NCBI RefSeq assembly: GCF_000218235.1
Contig: NZ_GL945017.1
Span: 1-55,530 of the forward strand
DNA length: 55,530 bases
Reading direction: 5' to 3'
Origin: Hallella multisaccharivorax DSM 17128
GTDB taxonomy: Bacteria; Bacteroidota; Bacteroidia; Bacteroidales; Bacteroidaceae
A model generated the notes under the pieces. That model did no database searches. It saw nothing but the letters and a program-made list of their open reading frames with translations, and had not been told where the DNA came from. Position numbers and translations under genes: made by a program. This document shows, piece by piece, positions 9,220 through 16,880 of the stretch (its first letter is position 1; each line of letters opens with the position of its first letter).

Positions 9220-9975
9220 TCACTGGTCGAGCCATCTTTTGAGCTGGGCCGTTTTTTCTTTACTGACGACAATCTCCTCGTTGTCAAGTCCTTTCAGACG
9301 GATAATCAGCTTGGAATTGAAAGACAGGCTAATCTTCCGGATGCCTTTGATATTAGCGATATATTGGCGATTGAGCCTGAAGAATTCCTCTGGATCGAGC
9401 TGCGTCTCTAACTCTGCCATAGTAACAGGCAGTGAGAAGCAGGAGCTTCCGTCAATATGGGCATTGACCTTACCATTGTCCATACTGATATAATTGATTT
9501 TGTTGGCGTCCACCATGATCAGTTCGTCACCTTTATTGACAAGGAATCGCTTACGGTAATGGTGAGAGTCGCTGAGCATCCTGTCCAGTTTGACAAGGTT
9601 AGCGTCGGCATCAGCAGCATCAGAGAGCTTTAATTTACCGATAGCCTGTAAGAGCTCCTTGCCGTCGATGGGTTTCATGAGATAATCGAGCCCGTTGTTC
9701 TTGATGGCTTGCATGGCATATTCGTCATAGGCTGTAGTGAATATGACAAAGGCCTGGGGCATTACCTCACTGAAAGCGTCGAATACGTCACCATCTACCA
9801 AACGGATGTCGGAGAAGATGAGGTCGTAATCGTTGTTGGAACAGAGCTCATCGATAACCTCCTCCACGCTTGACAGTGGTCCATGCACCTCGATAGTGTC
9901 ATCAATATCGCGAAGCAGTTTGGTCAAATGGCGGGCGCTAAATATATCGTCTTCTATAATCAGTACTTTCTTCAT
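9220..9975 (-). CDS. LytTR-family response regulator
   Basis: The 251-residue protein has a receiver domain (residues 1-120; acidic pocket EDD at 8-10, phosphoacceptor Asp56 in FSDIRL, Lys near 102) and a C-terminal LytTR DNA-binding domain (about 150-250, ending NEEIVVSKEKTAQLKRWL). It is a cytosolic transcription factor phosphorylated by the kinase encoded just upstream. The two genes overlap by 4 bases (ATGA), so they are translationally coupled. Targets are unknown; the dlt-like cassette directly upstream of the kinase is a possibility based only on position. Confidence 0.93.
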   Translation of the reverse strand: MKKVLIIEDDIFSARHLTKLLRDIDDTIEVHGPLSSVEEVIDELCSNNDYDLIFSDIRLVDGDVFDAFSEVMPQAFVIFTTAYDEYAMQAIKNNGLDYLMKPIDGKELLQAIGKLKLSDAADADANLVKLDRMLSDSHHYRKRFLVNKGDELIMVDANKINYISMDNGKVNAHIDGSSCFSLPVTMAELETQLDPEEFFRLNRQYIANIKGIRKISLSFNSKLIIRLKGLDNEEIVVSKEKTAQLKRWLDQ

Positions 9976-11009
9976 GATGCTGTGTCAATATGGATGATAG
10001 GCAATGTAACAGAGAAGGTATCATGTGTCTCTTTGAACTCCGGCTCTTTTCCGCACTCTATGACATACCGTTTGCGAAGGTTACTGATGCCCATGCCGTA
10101 AGATTCTATTTTTTGGTCGTTACGCGATGATCGGAAGATTCTGTTGTTGCTCACGACCAAGCTGTCGTCCTGACGGTTGATCACAATATGCAACATTTGA
10201 CCGGAGATGGGCGCATTGTGTTTCACAGCATTCTCAATGAGCAGCTGTAGACTTAGGGCAAGGACGAATTCATTGCGACAGCCAAAAAAGTTGCCCATTT
10301 CCAATGAAATCATATTGTTGTATCTGATATTGAGCATCTCTACATACGTCGTTGAAAAGTATCTGACTTCCTCCATGGTTATCAGGTCTTTTTCAATATG
10401 CTTGAGCATATACCTGAAGACGCCTGCTAACTTGATGACATATTGCTCTGCCATCTCGGGATCTGTCTCTATCATCCCAACTAATGAGCTGAGGCTGTTG
10501 AACACAAAATGCGGGTTCAGTTGCAGTTTGAGATATTTCTTTTGAAGAGCCACATTCTCATTGCTTTTCTTAACGAGCAACTTTGCATAATGGATGGTCA
10601 GCCAGACACAGGCCATCATACTGGCAATCAGTCCGAACAGAAAGGAGTTGCCCCATATGTCACCACTCACGAAATTAGGAAAGAAACAGGAGAGGAACAG
10701 CTCCAACAGTCCGGCTACGAACAAGTTGGACAGCAACACCATAATGGCGTTCACGATAAGCGGTTTCCAGCCGTTCTTATTGTTGTGGAAGCGGTCGAGT
10801 CGGATGATCCAGTGGTTCAGCAGCAGACTGGTAAGCGCAAAGAGACCGCAGTAGCCGAAGTCGACCAACAGCCACCTATAGTCACCCTGTAGGTTCTGTG
10901 TGAAATCGTCGATATCGGCAAGCAACCATATCACGTCGTAGAGGAAGAAGAATGCCAGCGTAAAGGTCGCCCACTCTACAAAGAGATTGAAATAATGATT
11001 CTTTGTCAT
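9972..11009 (-). CDS. LytS/YehU-type sensor histidine kinase
   Basis: The protein (345 residues from this start) has about four membrane helices in its first 150 residues, then the His_kinase motif LQLNPHFVFNSL (His167) and a HATPase domain with LLIENAVKHN. The frame is open to 11054, but a -7 box TATTTTTG at 11032-11039 lies inside that extension. The ATG at 11009 (MTKNHYF) is therefore chosen. No extracellular sensor domain is seen, so the signal may be membrane-borne. It pairs with the overlapping LytTR regulator. Confidence 0.9.
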   Translation of the reverse strand: MTKNHYFNLFVEWATFTLAFFFLYDVIWLLADIDDFTQNLQGDYRWLLVDFGYCGLFALTSLLLNHWIIRLDRFHNNKNGWKPLIVNAIMVLLSNLFVAGLLELFLSCFFPNFVSGDIWGNSFLFGLIASMMACVWLTIHYAKLLVKKSNENVALQKKYLKLQLNPHFVFNSLSSLVGMIETDPEMAEQYVIKLAGVFRYMLKHIEKDLITMEEVRYFSTTYVEMLNIRYNNMISLEMGNFFGCRNEFVLALSLQLLIENAVKHNAPISGQMLHIVINRQDDSLVVSNNRIFRSSRNDQKIESYGMGISNLRKRYVIECGKEPEFKETHDTFSVTLPIIHIDTAS

Positions 11010-11031
11010 TGCTTGGGAAATAACACGTGTG

Positions 11032-11039
11032 CAAAAATA
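11032..11039 (-). promoter_or_regulatory. -7 box of the histidine kinase gene
   Basis: TATTTTTG on the minus strand fits TAnnTTTG, with a TTGG about 18 bases upstream. It decides the kinase start at 11009, since a transcript would begin near 11026. Confidence 0.6.
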
Positions 11040-11074
11040 ATAAATTTCTATCATTACCCAAGCATTTTCAATTG

Positions 11075-12091
11075 CTAATACTTCTTCTTGCCAGCATAAA
11101 TGTCATGAAGAATGTCGTTACCCACCAATTTGCGGTAGTGATCCGAGTCATACCAATAATGATAATCCTCCCATCGCTTGCTGGTTGAATAGTCATGTAC
11201 GGCCTCCTTCCCGAAGATTTGCTGCAAGATTGAGACATCATGAGGATTGAGACGTTCTTGATGGTATCTTGGTCCAATGACCCATTGAATATCCGTATGA
11301 TGCCTTCTACAGAAATCTCGGATGGATAGCAGAATATCTATCTGCTGCTTGCCGATAGCCCGTGGAGCAGTCTTCATACTTGCCTTCTCCCTCATGGGAA
11401 GTAGGCTTGTCTGTTTCCAATAGTTCTCTCTGTCAGTAGCAATCGTTTGCTCTTGCCATAATACGGCATCATTGGTAACCTTCTCCCTGACGGGGATATG
11501 TGCATTAATGATATTCTCGCCACTCTCTCCAATCCTGCCTGTCAGCATATAATTGGCATAGGGTAGGAGAAAAGACGGGGATAAGAATCCTTGAAAATAC
11601 GTAGTTTGATAGCTCAGCATACTCTTTCCGCTCAACGTAGGGGGCATTACATGCATGATACCCGATTGTGCTACTGTCTTCTCAAAGAAGCTGCGTTCAG
11701 TAACAATCAGCAGATGCTTCACCGGTGTATCCTTGAATGAATTGATGGCTTTGAGCTTCAAATACATATCGCCGAGTCCTTCGGCATTGGAAAAGAGCCG
11801 AAAGGGATGCGCATGGATGTATTTGTTCCACTCATGGCAGGAAAAGGCTTTGGTGCAGGAAGTACCTAAGATGAAAGAGTCGTAATGCTGCTGGCTGCGG
11901 GCATCTATGAATTTCTCCCATCCTATGGCACCCTCATTTTGCATGATATGGCTGTGATCATAGTCATCATAATGATAGAGAACCATGAATGGATCTTTGA
12001 TAATATACAATATTACCAATGCCAATAAAGGTAACGCCAACAGCAGGCAGCGAAAATAGAATTTGAGTAAATCCTGTTTTGACTGTTTCAT
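11075..12091 (-). CDS. DltD/AlgJ-like membrane-anchored SGNH-type protein
   Basis: From the ATG at 12091 (MKQSKQ) the protein has 338 residues, one N-terminal membrane helix (about 14-31) and a periplasmic domain. The early SFILGTSCTKAF (Ser78) resembles the GxS block of SGNH hydrolases, and YDSDHY near the C-terminus gives Asp315-x-x-His318, the D-x-x-H of DltD-like proteins. In known MBOAT pairs such a protein helps pass an acyl group to an extracytoplasmic acceptor. It starts 2 bases after the MBOAT stop, so the genes are coupled. The frame extends to 12184 inside the MBOAT gene and was not used. Acceptor unknown. Confidence 0.75.
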   Translation of the reverse strand: MKQSKQDLLKFYFRCLLLALPLLALVILYIIKDPFMVLYHYDDYDHSHIMQNEGAIGWEKFIDARSQQHYDSFILGTSCTKAFSCHEWNKYIHAHPFRLFSNAEGLGDMYLKLKAINSFKDTPVKHLLIVTERSFFEKTVAQSGIMHVMPPTLSGKSMLSYQTTYFQGFLSPSFLLPYANYMLTGRIGESGENIINAHIPVREKVTNDAVLWQEQTIATDRENYWKQTSLLPMREKASMKTAPRAIGKQQIDILLSIRDFCRRHHTDIQWVIGPRYHQERLNPHDVSILQQIFGKEAVHDYSTSKRWEDYHYWYDSDHYRKLVGNDILHDIYAGKKKY

Positions 12092-12093
12092 CC

Positions 12094-13464
12094 CTAGAAT
12101 TGAATGTAAATGAAGTTCTCTACTCCGAAAGATCCGTAAAACATGATGATGAAGAGAATGCCGAAGTATAACATCCATCTCCACGGTGTCTTCAGATGCT
12201 CAGAAGCTGTGATAAGGTTTTTCTTGTCGTTGAAATGTTCAACAAGAAAGAGTAAAATGACTGCCACACCGAAAACGATCCAATAGAAATCTGTCATTCC
12301 TAAACGCAGTTCTTTGATACTTGTCTGGAATCCATTCAGCATATGAATGTAGGTGTAGAAAACATCTGACAGACGATTTATGCGGAAGAAAAGCAGTGAC
12401 AGTGCAAAAAGGATGTAAGTGCGTACGATTTTTAGCGCATTGCCCAGGCATTTACCGAAAATACCATAGATCAGCTCTCTTCTTTTGCCGAGAAAAGTCT
12501 CTATAATGATGACAATACCTTGGAAGAGGCCATAGAAAGCAAAGGTCCACCCTGCACCATGCCATACACCAATACTGACGAAGGTGATGAGCAGCGACAC
12601 ATAGGTGCCCCATCGTCCCCAGCCACGCAGAGAGGCATTGAGTGGCGTGAATACATAATCACGTATCCAGAACGACAATGTCATGTGCCAGCGACGCCAC
12701 AACTCTCCTGTAGACTTGGCGATGAAAGGACGGTTGAAATTCGGCTGCAGATTGAAACCAAGCATCCGGCCCAGTCCCAGTGCCATGCAGGTGTATCCAC
12801 CAAAGTCGGCATAAAGCTGAATGGGGTACAGGGCTGTTGCCGTAAGCAGTTGTATGCCAGTCGCTTCACGGACATTGTCCAAAACAATATCGAGTGAAGG
12901 TGAAATTCGGTCGGCAATGACCACTTTCATAAACAGTCCCCACGCCACAAGCTTTAAGCCGCGAGTTACCATCGTATAATCAAAAAGGTGTGGCTTCTTC
13001 AGTTGTGGAAGCAGGTCGGCGGCCCGCTCAATAGGTCCGGAGAGAAACTTCACAAAAAGCAGCATGTAAAGGGTGAAATCTACAAAGTCGTCCTCCGGAT
13101 CTTCCTCCCAGTAAATCTCTATGAGGTAAGATAATGCCTGAAAGGTATAAAACGAGATGCCCAGTGGAAACAATGGAAACCAATAGCGAGCTACCAGCCA
13201 AAAAGCCACCAGCGAAGCGATGCTCCCCCATAGCCAATAGTTGCATGCGGGAGTGTCGAGCGTGGCATGCAGTTTCTTTCCGACGAAAAAGGTGAAGGTG
13301 CTGACCGCAACAGCTATCAATAGATAGGCGATATGATACCATCCTATAAAAACCATACTTGCCGCCAACAGCACGGCGTGTTGCCATCGGCGGGATGTTC
13401 TCGCGTAATAGAGCGCAAAGGTGATGATCATACAAGCCACAAAGGGCAAAGACAGAAACTCCAT
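12094..13464 (-). CDS. MBOAT-family membrane O-acyltransferase (DltB/AlgI-like)
   Basis: The 456-residue polytopic protein has about ten to twelve membrane helices. It carries the MBOAT signature segments: SGPIERAADLLPQL near 142, ADFGGYTCMALG near 219, WRRWHMTLSFWIRDYVF near 256, and the catalytic His302 in VWHGAGWTF. Family members move an acyl group from a cytoplasmic donor across the membrane to polysaccharide or lipid acceptors. The ACP gene lies 18 bases upstream and the SGNH-like gene 2 bases downstream, giving DltB-like context. Confidence 0.93.
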   Translation of the reverse strand: MEFLSLPFVACMIITFALYYARTSRRWQHAVLLAASMVFIGWYHIAYLLIAVAVSTFTFFVGKKLHATLDTPACNYWLWGSIASLVAFWLVARYWFPLFPLGISFYTFQALSYLIEIYWEEDPEDDFVDFTLYMLLFVKFLSGPIERAADLLPQLKKPHLFDYTMVTRGLKLVAWGLFMKVVIADRISPSLDIVLDNVREATGIQLLTATALYPIQLYADFGGYTCMALGLGRMLGFNLQPNFNRPFIAKSTGELWRRWHMTLSFWIRDYVFTPLNASLRGWGRWGTYVSLLITFVSIGVWHGAGWTFAFYGLFQGIVIIIETFLGKRRELIYGIFGKCLGNALKIVRTYILFALSLLFFRINRLSDVFYTYIHMLNGFQTSIKELRLGMTDFYWIVFGVAVILLFLVEHFNDKKNLITASEHLKTPWRWMLYFGILFIIMFYGSFGVENFIYIQF

Positions 13465-13482
13465 TTCCCAGTCTACAGATGG

Positions 13483-13728
13483 TTATGCATTACACTTTTT
13501 CACGATAGTGTCAATCATATCGCCAATATTCTTCATTTTGATGATGTCGCGCAGCTTCAACTTGATCTGCCATTGACGTTCAATTTCGCTGATGATCGTC
13601 ATGTTGGTCAGTGAGTCCCAATTGTCAATGTCATCGGTTGTCATGTTGTCGGTGAGTTTGAGATCCTGCTTGTCCAATACTGTCTCAAAAATACCGCTCA
13701 ATCGAGAGCGTACCTCTTCTCTATCCAT
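13483..13728 (-). CDS. Acyl carrier protein of the dlt-like cassette
   Basis: The 81-residue acidic protein has the carrier-protein fold pattern, with the phosphopantetheine Ser39 in NWDSLTNM. It lies 13 bases after the ligase gene and 18 bases before the MBOAT gene. It would carry the activated acyl or aminoacyl group as a thioester, like DltC. It is not the fatty-acid synthesis ACP, to judge by sequence and context. Confidence 0.9.
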   Translation of the reverse strand: MDREEVRSRLSGIFETVLDKQDLKLTDNMTTDDIDNWDSLTNMTIISEIERQWQIKLKLRDIIKMKNIGDMIDTIVKKCNA

Positions 13729-13741
13729 ATTTATAATTACT

Positions 13742-15226
13742 TTATTTCACGATTTCCCCGATTCTTTTCCTATCTGTCTTGTTGTTTGCATTCTGAGGGA
13801 ATTGGGGTAAATACACCACCTTAGCTGGAATCATATAGGAAGGCAGAAACTTTTTTAAAAACTCCAATAGCTGATTTTCATTTCCATCGTCCTCTTTCTC
13901 CACAGCAAGCACCAGTTTCTTATTGGGTGCTTCTCCAACTGCTACAGCTACAGCAGCAATTTTGTGGTTGTAGAATCGGCGTGCAACTTCCTCAATCTCG
14001 CTGAGCTCTATACGATAGCCCTGTATCTTCACTTGTGAATCTTTACGTCCAAGATAGATGATATTGCCATCATCAGCATACCGGCAGAGGTCGCCTGTCA
14101 GATACCACCGCTCATTGCCATACATGAAGAAGGCTGCTTTGTTCCTTTCTTCATTTTGCCAATAACCCTTTGTCAACTGCTGTCCTGAGAGACACAGCTC
14201 GCCTTCCTGCCCTGAATCTATGGGCTGAAGGTTTTCATTTACAATCATTGACCGTGTGTGTAGCATGTCCTTGCCAATGCTCACAATACCGTTGTGCCCG
14301 CAAATATCGTTCTGGATTTCATATGCAGTGCAATAGATGGTATTTTCCGTCGGTCCATATACATTCAATACACGCGCCTGAGGCACTGCGTCCAACCATG
14401 CTTTGGCATCCTCTATCATAAGCGCCTCTCCACAGAACAGCGAGTAGCGTAGCTGTGGAGCATCTATCTCGTCCATATACGGTCTGAGATAATGGACCAC
14501 TGACGGCACCATCAGGGTCATAGTGAGCTGGTATTCATCGAGTAGCCTGAATGCCTCTTGCCATTTAAGCCCGCCCAGCCCTGCCGTGTAAACACATGCA
14601 CCGGCGAGCAATGGCGGCAAATAACTGCCCAGAGAGAGATCAAAGGTGAGATCAAACATCTGCAGGCAATGGTCCTCAGTCGTCAAATGGATGCCCAACC
14701 CCACAAAAGCCTCTATGAAAGCCTCAAGACAACCGAAAGTGATGGGTACTCCTTTCGGTCGTCCGGTACTGCCAGAGGTAAAGAGTACATAGGCATCGTG
14801 ATTCACATCATAAGCTGCAGGCTTTGAAAGCAGGGAACCGGTGGTTCCTTTAAGGCGAGCTGTAGCAATTGTATTTTGATGGGTATATCTTGTTGTCTCA
14901 CTTGAATCTAAGATCGTATGAATACCCACTTGCTCAACAATGTCAAGGCAGCGTACCAACGGTTGCATCGGATGAAGAGGCACGTAGCACTTCCCTTCCA
15001 TCCAGATGGCAAGGATGGAGGCGTAGGTATTGAGGTCATCATTGGATACCAGTCCAATATATTGCTCATCGATAGTCGCCAATGCATTTCTGATAATACA
15101 GACTCGTTCAGAGAGTTGATGATAAGTATAGAAAGTATCTCGAATGCAAAATGCGTTCATTTTGCTGTTTGTAGACAACGAACTGAATAAGCGGCTGACA
15201 AAGTTTGTTTGTAATTCTATAACCAT
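13742..15226 (-). CDS. AMP-forming adenylating ligase (DltA-like)
   Basis: The protein (494 residues from the chosen start) belongs to the adenylate-forming family. It has the P-loop-like LFTSGSTGRPKG (about 148-159), NVYGPTENTIYC, the YLTGDLCRY motif, the hinge KIQGYRIELSEIEE and a C-terminal NKTDRKR with the catalytic Lys. It resembles amino-acid-activating domains such as DltA; the side chain used is not readable here. The frame opens at 15283, but a -7 box occupies 15281-15288, so the ATG at 15226 (MVIELQ) is chosen. First gene of the four-gene cassette. Confidence 0.88.
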   Translation of the reverse strand: MVIELQTNFVSRLFSSLSTNSKMNAFCIRDTFYTYHQLSERVCIIRNALATIDEQYIGLVSNDDLNTYASILAIWMEGKCYVPLHPMQPLVRCLDIVEQVGIHTILDSSETTRYTHQNTIATARLKGTTGSLLSKPAAYDVNHDAYVLFTSGSTGRPKGVPITFGCLEAFIEAFVGLGIHLTTEDHCLQMFDLTFDLSLGSYLPPLLAGACVYTAGLGGLKWQEAFRLLDEYQLTMTLMVPSVVHYLRPYMDEIDAPQLRYSLFCGEALMIEDAKAWLDAVPQARVLNVYGPTENTIYCTAYEIQNDICGHNGIVSIGKDMLHTRSMIVNENLQPIDSGQEGELCLSGQQLTKGYWQNEERNKAAFFMYGNERWYLTGDLCRYADDGNIIYLGRKDSQVKIQGYRIELSEIEEVARRFYNHKIAAVAVAVGEAPNKKLVLAVEKEDDGNENQLLEFLKKFLPSYMIPAKVVYLPQFPQNANNKTDRKRIGEIVK

Positions 15227-15280
15227 GCCTAATAAAGATGATCCTATATCTTCTATTCCAATCCTTAAAATAACTAAGAG

Positions 15281-15288
15281 CAAAGTTA
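15281..15288 (-). promoter_or_regulatory. -7 box of the dlt-like operon
   Basis: TAACTTTG on the minus strand matches TAnnTTTG and lies 55 bases before the ATG at 15226. No clear -33 TTTG is present. It overlaps the longest possible ORF start and argues against it. Confidence 0.55.
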
Positions 15289-15729
15289 CAACAGATATTG
15301 TAGATACTGACTTATGAAATCGACAAACCGACCGAATAGGCGTGTTAAGCGGTAAAAAAAGGCAGTGAACTGAAAACCGGTGCTTGTAAGAGAATCATTT
15401 GTCTTTTTTACTTTGGTTTTAGAATTGAATGGTAGAACGATTAGTTCTATGCTTGAAACTCAGATCATTGACCATGATAATATTCCATTTCAATTATTCT
15501 TTTTGCCACTTCGCAAGGTATTGGTATAAAGACTTGGTATATAATCTTTATCTTTCCTCTATAATATAAAAAACTGAAAATAAATGCCTGCCAAGGTAAC
15601 TCAAATGCCCGATGTTGGCTGCTTCGCTCCATATTAAGATTAAGCACGTACACAGACCTGTCTCCAAGTCTGTATAAACGATAATGATACTTTCCTCTTC
15701 GAGCTCAGGGCTCACACTGGGTTCCATCG
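15289..15729. other. Noncoding stretch with no recognised feature
   Basis: About 440 bases hold only short unconvincing reading frames. The base composition is AT-rich and no repeat or RNA motif was recognised. It lies next to transposon and AraC debris, so decay is likely. Confidence 0.4.
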
Positions 15730-15803
15730 CCGGACATGTCGTTGATTAATTTGCAAAACGAGGTTATATGCCATCACAAAGATAATAACCTTCTCATGTC
15801 CGG
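15730..15803 (-). promoter_or_regulatory. Inverted repeat around a promoter, transposon 5'-end relic
   Basis: Arms CCGGACATG (15730-15738) and CATGTCCGG (15795-15803) are perfect 9-bp reverse complements. On the minus strand TATCTTTG (15784-15777) lies in the loop and an ATG (15737-15735) lies inside the second arm. The frame from that ATG stops after about ten codons. The layout equals that before the transposase at 22099. Confidence 0.5.
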
Positions 15804-15969
15804 TATATCGTGTCATCCGTTTTTATAGGATGTTTCGATTCTGTCGCCGAAGTCCTTGTACCGGACGTTCTGGCTGAGGATGTGCCATACGCAGGCAGGC
15901 ATCTTTCGTGCAATGGCTACCTGTACTTTCATCTTGTTCTTTCTGTGGAAGGCAAGCACAAGGACAGCG

Positions 15970-16130
15970 AAGGAATGGATCGATCAGGCGCTCATCACTA
16001 TCTCCAAGTTACAGCTTAAGCACAGTAAGGAACCGGTTAATTGGATAGCTGACGCTTTGAGCTTTCCTAACTATAGCCTTTTCAGCAAGTTTCTCAGGCA
16101 CCTTACAGGTAATGACACTGATGCAATACA
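15970..16130 (+). pseudogene. Remnant of an AraC-family regulator, C-terminal HTH
   Basis: A stretch of the open frame 15856-16182 reads like the end of an AraC DNA-binding domain: AKEWIDQALI, then PVNWIADALSFPNYSLFSKF and LRHLTG, which is the second helix-turn-helix with its usual G-x-P region lost. No intact N-terminal part or start is visible, and the reading upstream is not AraC-like in this frame. It is therefore called a fragment. Confidence 0.65.
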
Positions 16131-16255
16131 GGGAAACAAATTGAATGGTGGCGTCTCAATAAATATCTCAAACAAAATTTGACAAGACCGCATCTGTTAC
16201 ACCAGTGATGATGCACAGATGCGGTCGCTGTCAGGATCTGAACTCTATTGATCTG

Positions 16256-16585
16256 CTATGCTGCGATGACAGACAGCAGCACCGTGAAGCGCTTGTTGGC
16301 ATGCAGACTGTGCTTGGCATTGGCAGGCACAATTAGCAGTTGTCCTTTATGAGGATTGTAAACCTTACCTTCGATGGTTACCTCTGCCTCGCCGTCGAGA
16401 ACATAGAGAGTAGCCTGGAAAGGGACACTGTGCTCTGCAATATCAGTACCGGCATCAGCGGCTTTCAGTTCCACACCACCGCCTTTGACGAACGTTACCA
16501 TCTTCTCCACAACCTCACCAGGCTTGTAACCAATCAGACTCTTGTAGTCGAATACTTTCTTTGTCTCAATACCTTTTGTTTCCAT
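16256..16585 (-). CDS. Small cupin-domain protein
   Basis: The 109-residue protein is a single cupin barrel. Conserved cupin features include an AEHSVPFQATLYVLDGEAEV region near 50-70 and a second motif PANAKHSL near 92. The first motif has only one His, so metal binding is uncertain. Such stand-alone cupins often bind a small ligand or act as simple isomerases; no function can be assigned. The gene stands alone. A perfect GGGTCAC palindrome lies about 145 bases upstream and might be an operator. Confidence 0.85.
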   Translation of the reverse strand: METKGIETKKVFDYKSLIGYKPGEVVEKMVTFVKGGGVELKAADAGTDIAEHSVPFQATLYVLDGEAEVTIEGKVYNPHKGQLLIVPANAKHSLHANKRFTVLLSVIAA

Positions 16586-16728
16586 AATTGTATTTTTTTG
16601 TTACTCCTTGTTGTTACAGTTTGTTGTCACTTCCTGCAAACCCATCTGCAAAGACCATACCAAGCAAATCTTTCCATGTTCGTGGGGTAACAAGTGTTAT
16701 CAACCAGGCAAAAAACAAGAATGAATAG

Positions 16729-16746
16729 GGGTCACTTTGGTGACCC
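16729..16746. promoter_or_regulatory. Perfect palindrome, possible operator
   Basis: GGGTCAC-TTTG-GTGACCC has 7-bp arms and a 4-base centre. It has no T-tract, so it is not a terminator. It lies upstream of the cupin gene and shares GGTCAC with the hairpin at 16846-16870. A regulator binding site is inferred. Confidence 0.4.
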
Positions 16747-16845
16747 ATACGAGTAGTTGTCAAGATTCCCATCTTCGGTTATGGAGTAAGTTTTCTATAT
16801 TTCTACAAGGTTTTCCTTATTCATTTTGCAGACATTAGACAGAAT

Positions 16846-16870
16846 AAGGGTGACCTGTGTGGTCACTCTT
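16846..16870 (-). terminator. Hairpin just after the M3 peptidase gene
   Basis: AAGGGTGACC (16846-16855) and GGTCACTCTT (16861-16870) pair over 10 bp with one G-U, around a TGTGT loop. It starts 11 bases beyond the stop codon. The following T-run on the minus strand is weak, so a factor-assisted terminator or an operator are both possible. Confidence 0.45.
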
Positions 16871-16880
16871 AAATGATAGT

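Noticed and set aside
15465..15653. Minus-strand frame of 62 codons
   Set aside because: No start signal, no similarity, AT-rich noncoding context.
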